64,000 nucleotides of DNA from an uncultured Ectothiorhodospiraceae bacterium (GTDB taxonomy: Bacteria; Pseudomonadota; Gammaproteobacteria; CAMYNG01). The stretch covers positions 1 through 64,000 of the forward strand of contig CAMYNG010000002.1 in assembly GCA_947259765.1 (NCBI GenBank). Direction: 5' to 3'. Below, piece by piece: positions 33,889 to 42,481 of the stretch (its first letter is position 1; each line of letters begins with the position of its first letter). A model generated the notes under the pieces. It had not been told where the DNA came from, ran no database searches, and worked only from the letters and a program-made list of their open reading frames with translations. Position numbers and translations under genes: made by a program.

Positions 33889-34428
33889 TTAAAAGACCGA
33901 AACACGCGGCCCGAAATTCATACCAATGGACAAACGCGAGTGTTTACTTAAATTACGTGTCACTTCATGTAACGCCTGAGGACGAAAAAAGATAAAATTT
34001 CCTTCGACCGGCATCACTTCAGTCGTTGTACCGGCTTGGTGTAAAACCAAGTTACCGGATCGTGGAGGCACGCGGACATAATACACAGCGGATAAGAGCT
34101 CATCGTCGTCATCATGCCGGTGAGGGAGTGTACGTTGGTTAGATTGCATAAGATTAAACCACCAACCAAGCTTTAAGTCGGAGGGCTCCATACCCAGTGC
34201 ATCGGCAGCAAGACGTGTTGCAACGTTGGAGATTAACTCCATGTTTTCCAACTCTCCTTCCCGGACATAGATATTTTCGTATCTGCCCTCAAAGAGATGA
34301 CTGCTACGGAGTATGGATTCCGGTTTTAGGTTTGAAAATTGGTCGTAAAGCTTGTCGTTAATTGCCGCGCATTCGGAACAGAACCGCCGTACAAACGCGT
34401 CCTGAACAAGAGCTTCAGTTAATTCCAT
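33889..34428 (-). CDS. 2-oxoglutarate/Fe(II) oxygenase-like protein
   Basis: A protein of about 179 residues with a double-stranded beta-helix pattern. The candidate iron triad is His and Asp in LPHRHDDDD and a distal His in LHEVTRN, and a C-terminal SRLSIGMNF strand holds the usual basic residue position. This resembles the putative 2OG-Fe(II) oxygenase (TIGR02466-like) group. The chosen ATG is 34428; a TTG at 34455 would add nine residues. It lies 18 bases upstream of putP, so both may share a transcript. A role as an amino-acid hydroxylase would be speculation. Confidence 0.7.
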   Translation of the reverse strand: MELTEALVQDAFVRRFCSECAAINDKLYDQFSNLKPESILRSSHLFEGRYENIYVREGELENMELISNVATRLAADALGMEPSDLKLGWWFNLMQSNQRTLPHRHDDDDELLSAVYYVRVPPRSGNLVLHQAGTTTEVMPVEGNFIFFRPQALHEVTRNLSKHSRLSIGMNFGPRVSVF

Positions 34429-34481
34429 GACGGGAGAACACGGGAAGAAACGCAATCCTTACTCAGATACCAGGAATACTC

Positions 34482-34784
34482 TCAGTCTTCCTGTTTTTTA
34501 TCTCTTTTTTTCTTAAGCAGTGTGTCTTCGAGAGAAACAACAACCGTTTTTTTCGGCTCATCAATATAATGTGGTCGCATATTCATTGGCCGACCTGCAG
34601 CGTCGGCTAATTCACGTTCACGCGCAACTATCAAAGTGAGGCAGTCACGAATATTTAAAATGGTCGCATCCGACAATGGCGGCTTAACACCGGGCTGTAC
34701 GTGAGTTTCTCGCGCTACGTCTGTCAGAATCCGCTTCATCATTTGCAGAACCTGCTCTTCTTTACCTACACCGTTATCCGCCAT
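34482..34784 (-). CDS. small conserved hypothetical protein
   Basis: A 100-residue, mostly helical and charged cytoplasmic protein with a Lys/Glu tail. Recognisable parts are VLQMMKRILTDVARET, SDATILNIRDCLTLIVARERELADAAGR and MRPHYIDEP. I remember close relatives in gammaproteobacterial genomes, sometimes auto-named as segregation proteins without good support. It lies between the DUF2384 protein (22 bases upstream) and the oxygenase-like gene. The function is unknown. Confidence 0.7.
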   Translation of the reverse strand: MADNGVGKEEQVLQMMKRILTDVARETHVQPGVKPPLSDATILNIRDCLTLIVARERELADAAGRPMNMRPHYIDEPKKTVVVSLEDTLLKKKRDKKQED

Positions 34785-34806
34785 TGTTTTGCCGTCCTCA
34801 AAAAAC

Positions 34807-35223
34807 CTACTTCAGAAACTCAGAAAAATCTTCCTGTTCCGTATCCCAGTCATAGGCACAGTCAAGATGAACGCGTACTGACCTCATGGCTGTTAACCCC
34901 TCATCGAGCATGTGTCCCAAAGGAGTCTGGTCGCTGAAGCGACGATTGGCGGTGTTTAACCAGAATCGTCCCATCTGCGGATTAGCGGGGTAACTGGTGC
35001 GCAGCGCCTTGGCGATACCGAGAACGTGGTCAACACGCTCTTCCACCAGGGGTTCATCGGGCAGTGCTGTTCCGTTATAGAAACGCTGCACATTTCGTGT
35101 TCGTGTGCCCTCGGGAAGCGCAAGTAAATATACCTTGCCCTCGCTGGAAACACCCCAACTGTCGAGAATATTCATTACGACTCGAGCAAGTTTTATCCGC
35201 TCGTCTTGACTCAGGTTTTGCAT
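34807..35223 (-). CDS. MbcA/ParS/Xre (DUF2384) antitoxin-like protein, orphan
   Basis: A 138-residue cytoplasmic protein. The N-terminal half is helical with a short helix-turn-helix-like part (GTRTRNVQRFYNG), and the C-terminal half matches the DUF2384 toxin-binding domain: MGRFWLNTANRRFSDQTPLGHMLDEG. In toxin-antitoxin modules this domain blocks RES-type NAD-consuming toxins. Here no RES gene follows or precedes, so the protein is either an orphan regulator or has a non-toxin job. It starts the minus-strand run towards putP. Confidence 0.72.
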   Translation of the reverse strand: MQNLSQDERIKLARVVMNILDSWGVSSEGKVYLLALPEGTRTRNVQRFYNGTALPDEPLVEERVDHVLGIAKALRTSYPANPQMGRFWLNTANRRFSDQTPLGHMLDEGLTAMRSVRVHLDCAYDWDTEQEDFSEFLK

Positions 35224-35455
35224 CGTTTGCCTCCACGAGGCCTAAATAAAGCGAATTCCCTGACGCCTGTCCTGGAAATAGGGCGGCATTGTACCATACC
35301 AGGACGCCCAACAACCCGAGTTTGGCGCGCCGCGGGAGTCCACGGACTTGGAGAGTGAGCAAAAACAGTAATTCTGTCAGCTATGCGGCGTATCCACTGT
35401 TCCCCCAACGACACGCGTTTATCCATCTACGGACATTCCACACAAGACGCTTACA

Positions 35456-36709
35456 TTAGGCTCGCAACAACTGAACCGTGCTATTAACAGACTGTCGGGC
35501 TTCGTTAAGAATATGCACGCCGGTCTCTGGCTTAAATCGATCTAATCCCAAGCGTGTATATGCCGGCACGCTATGTATCTGTGGGTGGCCGCTATGGGCT
35601 CCGCGCAGCAAACCGGTATGCAGTTGCGCCACCAGCACCACATCGCAATAATCCGGTTCTTCTTTATTGTCACGCATCCAATCATCGGCCTCCTCTGCGA
35701 CGACAATCAAGTCCTGATCAAACCCCCAGTGTTGCAAAAGCAAACCACCGACGAAACCATGCAGCTTTGAGATGGCCTCATTCAATAAAACCGGGTTACT
35801 TCTCATGGCATCGTCGTTGTCGACCAGAATGAGAATCGGAACAATACCGATGTCATGTAGCAACCCGGCGAGCAGGGCGCGGTCCGCGTTGAACCGTTTG
35901 AGTCGCCGACAGATAGCCTGACTCAAGGCGCCGATAAAAATACTATGCTCATACAAGGCATGCATATATTGCTTGCAAAGCGGGGAACGGGGTGAATACA
36001 AATTATTAAGCACTACGCTCATAACGACTGCCTGAGTCCGTTGTAAGCCAACACGTGACACGGCTTCAGGCAAGGTACCAACCGGTTGCAAACCACCGTA
36101 AAACGCACTGTTTGCCATTTGCATTAAACGAACAGCAATTACCGGATCGGTCTGCAGAACCCCTGCGATCCGGCGTAAGTTAATATCCGGGTCATTGATT
36201 ACCTTGTTAATCTGAACGGCGACATCGGGAAGACTGGGCAATTTAACTTTGTCGGAATCAAAACGTTGGTGGATCTGCGACAGCAGTAGATTTTCGTGTT
36301 CCGTCAGTTCAATTTGGGTCAGCGCAGACGGTGGTACGGAAGACTCGGCATGTCCCAATCCACCTACAACTCTGTCAACCAGGGTTCGTTGGATGCAGAC
36401 AATCTGGCACCTTCCCCTGCAAACCGCGCGCAGCGCCTCGGTGCTTAGTCGAAATAGCGGTTCCGACGCGCGAGGAGTATTTGCAACAATTTTTTGCAAA
36501 AATCGTTCATGTTCATACAAGTCAAGCTCACCCGATACTAAAAAACAGTGTGCATCATGCACTTCACTGGCATGAAATTCGGAGTTTCGATCGAGCTTAA
36601 TCAGATGGGAACTCTCTACAGCCTCATATAACGCCGCATCGTCGAGTGTCGAGAACGGTGTGAGGCTGCGCAATAACTGCAGTAGATGATCGGCACTTTC
36701 CTGGCTCAT
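35456..36709 (-). CDS. HDOD signalling protein with degenerate cyclic-nucleotide-binding domain
   Basis: A 417-residue cytoplasmic protein. The first 120 residues resemble a cyclic-nucleotide-binding domain (LDRNSEF, HCFLVSGELDLYEHE) without a clear phosphate-binding cassette. Residues 150-360 form an HDOD domain: LPSLPDVAVQINKVINDP, a TDPVIAVRLMQMANSAFYGG helix pair and the LLHDIG segment, where H-D remains although HDOD proteins lack the full HD catalytic set. HDOD proteins scaffold c-di-GMP, DNA damage or motility signalling. The ATG overlaps the upstream gene by four bases. Confidence 0.87.
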   Translation of the reverse strand: MSQESADHLLQLLRSLTPFSTLDDAALYEAVESSHLIKLDRNSEFHASEVHDAHCFLVSGELDLYEHERFLQKIVANTPRASEPLFRLSTEALRAVCRGRCQIVCIQRTLVDRVVGGLGHAESSVPPSALTQIELTEHENLLLSQIHQRFDSDKVKLPSLPDVAVQINKVINDPDINLRRIAGVLQTDPVIAVRLMQMANSAFYGGLQPVGTLPEAVSRVGLQRTQAVVMSVVLNNLYSPRSPLCKQYMHALYEHSIFIGALSQAICRRLKRFNADRALLAGLLHDIGIVPILILVDNDDAMRSNPVLLNEAISKLHGFVGGLLLQHWGFDQDLIVVAEEADDWMRDNKEEPDYCDVVLVAQLHTGLLRGAHSGHPQIHSVPAYTRLGLDRFKPETGVHILNEARQSVNSTVQLLRA

Positions 36710-37098
36710 GACTCCCCAGATAGAGAATGATTTTGTTGAACTACCGACTCGGTAACGGCGCCGTAACGCCGCGCAATTGCTTCAATCAGAGGTTGCGGAG
36801 GATAGTCCGTGCCCGCGTGCTGTAGAAACTCCAACCATTTCTCGTAGGCCGTTGCCAGTTCATGATTTGTCCCGTGGCAACCAAGAACGTTAAAAACGCA
36901 CTCACCAATTTTCCACGGTCCGTCGCCTTTTTGCTCGCCAGTTATGACGTAAATTGATTCATCGGGATCGGCGAGATGCCAGTACAATTCAAAAACAACA
37001 CGACCCTCCGGATGGGGAAAGTGATGGGCAATGACCCGTACCTCGCCGTCCGGAAACCGAACGGTGAGCGGCGCAGTAACTTCATTCAGGCTCGCCAT
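36706..37098 (-). CDS. hypothetical protein upstream of HDOD gene
   Basis: A 130-residue soluble protein, beta-rich in its first half (PLTVRFPDGEVRVIAHHFPHPEGRVVFELY broken over residues 10-40) and helical later. I recognise no family. It overlaps the HDOD start by four bases and follows a 74-residue gene by 20 bases, so the three likely form one operon and may act together. Confidence 0.62.
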   Translation of the reverse strand: MASLNEVTAPLTVRFPDGEVRVIAHHFPHPEGRVVFELYWHLADPDESIYVITGEQKGDGPWKIGECVFNVLGCHGTNHELATAYEKWLEFLQHAGTDYPPQPLIEAIARRYGAVTESVVQQNHSLSGES

Positions 37099-37118
37099 AA
37101 AACACCTTTAGAAAGGTC

Positions 37119-37343
37119 TCAATCCAGTTCCGGCCCCATGACAAATTCAATGATCTCAAATCCATGCTCTTCAAGCGCATCGGCAAGATCTTCCCAACTG
37201 GAGTTCGGACCCGCTTCCTGAGCTGCGGCGATTACGCCGGTTGCGTATCGGAATGCTTCGTGCTCTTCCATATCATCTGGAATCCGAAGCAGACGAATGT
37301 TTTCTGACTCACGCGCAGGCAGTATCATTAATTGTGGATTCAT
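37119..37343 (-). CDS. small acidic hypothetical protein
   Basis: A 74-residue acidic protein with no signal or membrane segment; a helical middle (EEHEAFRYATGVIAAAQ) is followed by WEDLADALEEHGFEIIEFV. It is first in the probable operon leading to the HDOD gene. Good codon-like composition and placement support it. No family recognised. Confidence 0.6.
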   Translation of the reverse strand: MNPQLMILPARESENIRLLRIPDDMEEHEAFRYATGVIAAAQEAGPNSSWEDLADALEEHGFEIIEFVMGPELD

Positions 37344-37458
37344 ATTTTGTTCCCGCTAGTATGTACTATTGATTCTAGTGCATTTTTTTTCATGGCCCAA
37401 TGGTAGAATCACAATAGCTTAAAACTTCGTTCGCGTTTTCTGCAACCTGGAGTACCCA

Positions 37459-37770
37459 ATGACATCAGAGTTGGATTTCGGAGACTATATCGTCGCTTCG
37501 GCAAATTATGTTGACAGGGAGACGGCCGTGCGCTGGGATAAGGGCGAAATCGCGCTGGTATTCTCCCGCCGAAAGCGCGCAACGCCACCAACCGAGAAGA
37601 CACAACACTATGATCTGCTTTTCGAAAATGGACGAACGGCATTCACAGTTGATGCAGAGCTTATTCATCGATTTTTCAGCGTCGCACACAGCGATCCCGA
37701 CTTCGTTATCGATGGTTGCTCGACCAATCCTGGCTGGGCACAAGCCCACCTGAATATAGAAAACGAATAA
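37459..37770 (+). CDS. small hypothetical protein
   Basis: A 103-residue soluble protein starting at an ATG preceded by CTGGAG. It appears beta-rich with a charged middle and a C-terminus containing one Cys. No family is recognised. It ends five bases before the stop of the convergent CDF remnant. Its composition looks coding, but the call rests mainly on that and the start context. Confidence 0.55.
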   Translation: MTSELDFGDYIVASANYVDRETAVRWDKGEIALVFSRRKRATPPTEKTQHYDLLFENGRTAFTVDAELIHRFFSVAHSDPDFVIDGCSTNPGWAQAHLNIENE

Positions 37771-37775
37771 GCCTG

Positions 37776-38039
37776 CTATTCCTTCACGTCGTGCGTACGG
37801 CGCGACTCAGCCTCGACAAAAACACGTTTGATCTGGGGAAACGCAGAACTGGCAGGTCGCTTGGCTCGCCGAAGTCCATGCAACAAAAGGATCTGATTGC
37901 CGGTATCAACCAATGAATGAATTCCTTCAGATATCATTGCGGAACTACCCGTCACCGCAGCAGCGGCAAACTTCGTGATGGATATCGCCGAGTTGCCCAA
38001 CAGTGCGGCAATAATTACTTTTTTTGATGAGGCGGCCAT
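37776..38039 (-). pseudogene. cation diffusion facilitator transporter with internal in-frame deletion
   Basis: The 87-codon frame begins like a CDF-family metal transporter (SSKKVIIAALLGNSAISITKF, then GSSAMISEGIHSLVDTGNQILLL, the first two helices) and after residue 62 jumps to FPQIKRVFVEAESR, which resembles the extreme C-terminus of the same family. Roughly 220 residues of the usual 300 are missing, with helices 3-6 and the metal sites, while the frame is kept. It cannot transport metal. It is either a recent deletion relic or a surviving two-helix peptide. Confidence 0.7.
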
Positions 38040-38232
38040 GGTTCTTGACTCGGTTGCTTTTTGAATTTATTAGGCTGTCTGCATTTTTGTCCAGTCGGCG
38101 AAACAGCGGCCTGGACGTTATTGTTAGGCTAAATTCAGTGGATCACAATCCCCAAAACCCTGCCGAATCAGATCCAGCATTGCATACTATTTATCCGGCG
38201 CAGCCAAGCTTGGGAGGCAGAGTCATATAAAC

Positions 38233-38598
38233 ATGTCGAAGTCATCCGCAACAACTTTCACTATTTATGACGTCAATCTTGAGGACTTCGAGGAGCGAGT
38301 CATCGCCGCTTCCTCGGCAACCCCGATTATGGTGGATTTCTGGGCCGATTGGTGCGCCCCTTGTCATGCCATCGCGCCGGTTCTGGAACGTGTCGTGCGT
38401 GAAAGCGACGGTGCGATCGGACTTGCCCGCGTGGAAGTGGACGCAGGAGAGAACATGAAGCTGGCCGGAAAGTACCAGACGCGAGGGTTCCCTACAGTCA
38501 TCCTCTTCCACGAGGGGACAGAAATTGACCGCTTCAGTGGCGCCCAACCCCTGCATTTTATAGAAGATTTTCTCAGTCGGAATCTGGGCCTCCTGTGA
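38233..38598 (+). CDS. thioredoxin-like protein
   Basis: A 121-residue cytoplasmic thioredoxin fold. The active site is WCAPC (Cys41, Cys44) rather than the classic WCGPC, with preceding MVDFWADW strand and the cis-Pro in TRGFPTVILF. It probably reduces protein disulfides or acts as a co-chaperone. It stands alone, with slyD 110 bases downstream on the same strand, so the two may be co-expressed. Confidence 0.9.
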   Translation: MSKSSATTFTIYDVNLEDFEERVIAASSATPIMVDFWADWCAPCHAIAPVLERVVRESDGAIGLARVEVDAGENMKLAGKYQTRGFPTVILFHEGTEIDRFSGAQPLHFIEDFLSRNLGLL

Positions 38599-38708
38599 AT
38601 ATATGTTATAGTCCGCCTCGTCCCGCTTCGGAGTCAGTCTCGACTTTGAACTGCGGGCCAAACATAAATATCCGTTTCTAACCCTGTTTCGTTAATGAGG
38701 CCCCAGTT

Positions 38709-39194
38709 ATGCAGATCGCCGAACAAAAAGTCGTCACCCTTGACTACATCCTGAAAGATGACGCCGGAACGGTCATTGACCAATCCCAAAACGGCCAATT
38801 CGTTTATCTGCATGGGGCATTTAATATCGTCCCGGGGCTTGAGAAGGCACTTGACGGTAAAACATCAGGCGATCAGGTTTCCGTGTCAGTTTCTCCCGAG
38901 GATGGATACGGCGAACGTGATGACGCACGGTCCCAGGTGGTTGAACGCGAAATGTTTGATACCCCGGATGAAATCGAGGTCGGCCGACAGTTTCATGCGC
39001 AATCGCCCGACGGAGAAACGCTCGTCATTACCGTCACTGCGGTCGAGGGCGACAAGATCACCATCGATGGCAACCATCCCCTTGCCGGTGTCACACTGAA
39101 CTTCGATGTCACTATTGTCGATGTCCGCGAAGCCACAGAGGAAGAAATTTCCCACGGACACGTTCACGGCCCCGACGATCATCACCACGACTAA
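38709..39194 (+). CDS. slyD: FKBP-type peptidyl-prolyl isomerase SlyD
   Basis: A 161-residue SlyD. The FKBP half-domains (YILKDDAGTVIDQS, and LNFDVTIVDVREAT) flank the IF chaperone insert (about 70-125), and GYGERDD and HPLAG are family hallmarks. The His-rich metal-binding tail is short (HGHVHGPDDHHHD). SlyD folds proline-limited proteins and supplies nickel to hydrogenase in some bacteria; the short tail argues for modest metal storage. It is convergent with the rhodanese gene, only 10 bases apart. Confidence 0.93.
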   Translation: MQIAEQKVVTLDYILKDDAGTVIDQSQNGQFVYLHGAFNIVPGLEKALDGKTSGDQVSVSVSPEDGYGERDDARSQVVEREMFDTPDEIEVGRQFHAQSPDGETLVITVTAVEGDKITIDGNHPLAGVTLNFDVTIVDVREATEEEISHGHVHGPDDHHHD

Positions 39195-39204
39195 TTACGG
39201 CACC

Positions 39205-40182
39205 CTACTCCAGTTTTAACGAGGTAACCGGACGATTTTCCAGCGTCCACTGATGCATGGAACCGTCGTAAAGTTTGACGTTTTTGTTACCCATTAGCTC
39301 ATGGAGTACAAACCAGCTGCCCGATGCCAAATGGCCGCTATTGCAGTAGGTAATGGCGCTTTTGTCGCTATCGATCCCTAATTCCGAGGCCATCGCCCGT
39401 AACTCCTTGACGGAGGTAAACGTTGCCGGTGCACTGGGCCGTGTTAACAGTTCATTGGGAAACGGTTTCGCTCCCGGAATGTGTCCCTTGGCAAAAACGT
39501 AAGATTTTTTGGCGGTACCGAAATATTGGTGCAGTGGCCGAGTGTCCACTAGTTGTGTTGAACCTGTTTTTACTGCTGCCGCAACTTCGTCACTGGTCGC
39601 CAAAAGTTCCTTGCGCTCTGCGGTTGCCAGCCAGGTGCCTTTACCGGTAGGGGGTGTGGTGGTGCTGACTTTGCCGCCGCTTTTCAACCAGCCGACCATA
39701 CCACCATCAAGGATCGCCAGATCGCTCTGGCCAAAATACTTTAACTGCCAATACAGGCGTGTCGCCATCGTCAAATCGCCGTTTCCCAAACCCTTGCTTA
39801 CGATTACCACACTGCTGCCCTTGTTCAGACCAACAGTCTGCATTAGTTTTTCAAAGCTCGCTCGTGTGGGCGCCAGACGTGTAACCTTCTTACCGTTTAC
39901 CACTCTTTCCGCGCGAACATTTTTGTAGTTGACCAACAATGCACGCGGAATATGACCACCGACGCGCACCAACCTTTTTTTACCGGTTTTCTTGTCCTTT
40001 ACATACACCGGACTAGCGGTAAAACTTTTCACGTCCGCACGAACATCAAGTACTGTCACTGCTGAGAAGTTTTTCTGCAACCAGGTGGCATCAACCAGGA
40101 CTCCCGGTAGCGTCGCCGCCTGTACGATAACTACGTGCGCCCACAGCAATACAACTCCAGAAAAACGCACCAATATTTTCAT
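39205..40182 (-). CDS. periplasmic two-domain thiosulfate sulfurtransferase (rhodanese)
   Basis: A 325-residue exported sulfurtransferase. A signal peptide ends near residue 22 (VQA). The first rhodanese domain (30-170) has no active-site Cys; the second (195-320) carries Cys280 in ITYCNSGHLAS. This two-domain layout is typical of thiosulfate or mercaptopyruvate sulfurtransferases. GGAG lies seven bases before the ATG. It sits 70 bases downstream of the YeeE/Cys-repeat/DUF6969 operon on the same strand, and so probably handles the same sulfur compound in the periplasm. Confidence 0.9.
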   Translation of the reverse strand: MKILVRFSGVVLLWAHVVIVQAATLPGVLVDATWLQKNFSAVTVLDVRADVKSFTASPVYVKDKKTGKKRLVRVGGHIPRALLVNYKNVRAERVVNGKKVTRLAPTRASFEKLMQTVGLNKGSSVVIVSKGLGNGDLTMATRLYWQLKYFGQSDLAILDGGMVGWLKSGGKVSTTTPPTGKGTWLATAERKELLATSDEVAAAVKTGSTQLVDTRPLHQYFGTAKKSYVFAKGHIPGAKPFPNELLTRPSAPATFTSVKELRAMASELGIDSDKSAITYCNSGHLASGSWFVLHELMGNKNVKLYDGSMHQWTLENRPVTSLKLE

Positions 40183-40251
40183 ACCATTTCTCCTTAAACT
40201 CCACGGAGCCGCTATGTTTGCTTAACTCCATATTTATCCACAATTAATAAT

Positions 40252-40911
40252 TCACGTTGCATACATTACCGCCGCTTGTTGCAAATCTAAAACCAGATCG
40301 ATGCGGTTTTCGGCAAGCAAGTAGATGTCTCGATCTTCCAGCGTATGACTACTTGGGGCTCGAGCCTGATAATCCATCAGGACGCGATCTCTTTCTTGCA
40401 GCAGTTCATGCAACGCCGCTTGGTAAAACCGAATCATGGCGATCAGCCAGCGCTCTGTAAGATCCATTGACAGAGTCGCTTTTGGTAGCCTGTTGAGTTG
40501 CGTTTGCAGCACATTGGCGGCCAACCAGGGACCGGCGGTCACCCAACGGTTAACTGCAAACCATCGCAGGGGTTGGCCGAAATTGTTCATCGAGACGCCG
40601 GCGAGATGCGTCCATTCAAGCGCGTCTGCAGACGGTGCACGAATAAAGATATGGAAATGGCCGTGTTCATCGGCATTGTGATCCGGACTCGGGTGACAAT
40701 GGTAAAATGCACGCAAGACCCTGCCGGTGAACTCTGTCTCATGAGCAAAATATTTATGTTGCTGCATTAATGTGCTGCGTGATTCCAACACTTCGAGCAC
40801 CGGATTACTGTGTTTGTCCCCAAGATCCTGTATGACTCGCAGCAAATCCTTTGCTGCATGCTGCGCCGAATCGGTTGCCTCGATGGAACTGTTTGCCTCT
40901 ACAAGCTGCAT
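40252..40911 (-). CDS. DUF6969-like protein
   Basis: A protein of about 219 residues, cytoplasmic and without a signal. The middle contains HGHFHIFIRA, a WTHLAGVSMNNFGQPLRWF segment and NRWVTAGPW, which I associate with DUF6969, a family without known function. The His-rich HGHFH could bind metal. The ATG at 40911 is preferred because GGAGATGG precedes it; a longer 40935 start is possible. The gene overlaps the Cys-repeat gene by 13 bases, so the two are translationally coupled. Confidence 0.75.
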   Translation of the reverse strand: MQLVEANSSIEATDSAQHAAKDLLRVIQDLGDKHSNPVLEVLESRSTLMQQHKYFAHETEFTGRVLRAFYHCHPSPDHNADEHGHFHIFIRAPSADALEWTHLAGVSMNNFGQPLRWFAVNRWVTAGPWLAANVLQTQLNRLPKATLSMDLTERWLIAMIRFYQAALHELLQERDRVLMDYQARAPSSHTLEDRDIYLLAENRIDLVLDLQQAAVMYAT

Positions 40912-41129
40912 GGCGATTCCATCTCCAGCGAACAAGGGCTTTCATCAAGCGAGCAGGGGGAAACAGTCAGTCCACAGGGAGCCTCACTACTGCCGGCAAG
41001 TTCATCACCATCTTGCTCCGAAGTGGCCGTGACGGGTTCCGGCAAGCGGTGGCTTGTGTGGTCTACAGCAACCGCAATGGCTGCAAGGCCGATTGCCGAG
41101 CCCATAATTAGACGATTGCGTCGACTCAT
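40899..41129 (-). CDS. 76-residue Cys-repeat microprotein in YeeE operon
   Basis: A tiny protein with an N-terminal hydrophobic anchor or signal (residues 8-22) and an acidic middle. Its tail has four Pro-Cys repeats with Cys at residues 52, 59, 66 and 74, roughly (S)PC(S/G)L at seven-residue spacing. The ATG follows GGGGAGC by five bases and overlaps the YeeE stop by four bases (ATGA). The downstream DUF6969 gene overlaps its end. The coupling makes it a real gene. I know no family for it. The tail could carry sulfane sulfur or bind a metal outside the cytoplasm. Confidence 0.75.
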   Translation of the reverse strand: MSRRNRLIMGSAIGLAAIAVAVDHTSHRLPEPVTATSEQDGDELAGSSEAPCGLTVSPCSLDESPCSLEMESPCSL

Positions 41130-42328
41130 GTTTTGCTCCCCATAGGTGGATCCTGCTTGAAAACAATACGCAGACGCACGCCGACCGCCGCGCCTATGAA
41201 TCCTGCCAACAACCATAACCAGCCATGTAAACTTCCGGAGACTATGCCGGCGACCATGCCACCGATATTACAACCAAACGCAAGTCGTGCTCCGTATCCC
41301 ATAAGCAAGCCGCCGATAATTGCGGTTGTTACATCAAAGCGTCTCCACTTATGCTCAGGCGCAAAACTCCCCGCCAATGCCGCGGCCAGCACTGCACCGA
41401 GTATGATGCCGAAATCCATCACGCTGGTGGTGTCTGCCAAGACACTCTGGCCAAGTGCTCGCGACTGATACCCTGAACTCCAAAAGGCCCATGAACTTAC
41501 GTCGCCACCCAGGGCTGTCCAGATCTTGGCGCCCCACAGGCCGAACGCAAAGGTGATAGTCCACGGATGGCCTGCAACCAACAGAGTTAACAGATTTAGA
41601 AGCGCCAGACCAACGACCCCCCACCACAGCGGCCATGGCCCAATGATGAGGCGCTCGGAAAATCCACTGCGCGGCACATGTGAATCCAAGTCTTTCAAAT
41701 CCCCATGGCGACGTCGTTCCAGCCAAACAACAACAGCGTAAAATACCGCCAATACCGTCAATTGAAACACAAGTGCCGGAACCCAGCCCATGGAATCAAT
41801 CAGCGAGATACGACCCAGGTTTGGTAAGGTCAGCCACCAATTCAGGTGCGCGGTTCCTATCAGGGCACCGACTACGAAAAATCCCAACGTGATGAGCATG
41901 CGCACATGTCCACCGCCAACGGTATACAGCGTGCCGGAACCACAGCCACCTCCCAATTGCATGCCGGTACCAAATAAAAATGCGCCAACCAGCACCGACA
42001 CGCTGACCGGTCCCAGCGCGGCGACCGCAGCAAATTCGGGAAACGCCTTACCGAGCACAGGAAAAAACAACAGCGAGGTGAGCGCCAACAAAAGGATATG
42101 TGACCGAGTACCTGCACCGCGACGACTTCTGATAAATGCACGCCAACTACCGGAGAACCCGAACGCAGCATGCAAAAGAGTTATACCCAGGCCAAGGCCG
42201 ATCAAAAAGAGCAATGACTGACGCGTTGAAAACTCCGCCTGTAAAAACAGGGACAGCGCCAACACACACAGTAAGGTGAATAAAACCACTGTTTTATCAG
42301 AACGTACTGGTGTCGCTGTGGTTTGCAT
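41126..42328 (-). CDS. YeeE/YedE-family thiosulfate-type permease
   Basis: A 400-residue polytopic protein with about nine to ten helices and two family repeats. The diagnostic Cys motifs are GGGCGSGTLYTVGGG in the first half and LAFGCNIGGMVAG in the second; in TsuA (YeeE) such Cys relay thiosulfate across the membrane by transient S-S contacts. Relatives also occur in selenium metabolism, but the rhodanese neighbour favours sulfur. The ATG at 42328 follows GGAG at nine bases; the TTG start at 42343 is less likely. It is the first gene of the operon. Confidence 0.88.
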   Translation of the reverse strand: MQTTATPVRSDKTVVLFTLLCVLALSLFLQAEFSTRQSLLFLIGLGLGITLLHAAFGFSGSWRAFIRSRRGAGTRSHILLLALTSLLFFPVLGKAFPEFAAVAALGPVSVSVLVGAFLFGTGMQLGGGCGSGTLYTVGGGHVRMLITLGFFVVGALIGTAHLNWWLTLPNLGRISLIDSMGWVPALVFQLTVLAVFYAVVVWLERRRHGDLKDLDSHVPRSGFSERLIIGPWPLWWGVVGLALLNLLTLLVAGHPWTITFAFGLWGAKIWTALGGDVSSWAFWSSGYQSRALGQSVLADTTSVMDFGIILGAVLAAALAGSFAPEHKWRRFDVTTAIIGGLLMGYGARLAFGCNIGGMVAGIVSGSLHGWLWLLAGFIGAAVGVRLRIVFKQDPPMGSKT

Positions 42329-42481
42329 GTGTCGGGGCTCCAATTACACCTTAATAGATATATTCGACGATCCTGAGGGCGAAACTAGCTTAGCGGGAAC
42401 CCAGCCACCGATACTGAGCTGGATCAAGGTCACAATGACTCACGGCTATTCGAAGGGGCATGGCATTCTTCGCAGTGATAG

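Noticed and set aside
34482-35223. Toxin-antitoxin pair
   Set aside because: The larger gene has an antitoxin-type DUF2384 domain, but the neighbour lacks any RES or other toxin feature, so a module is not supported.
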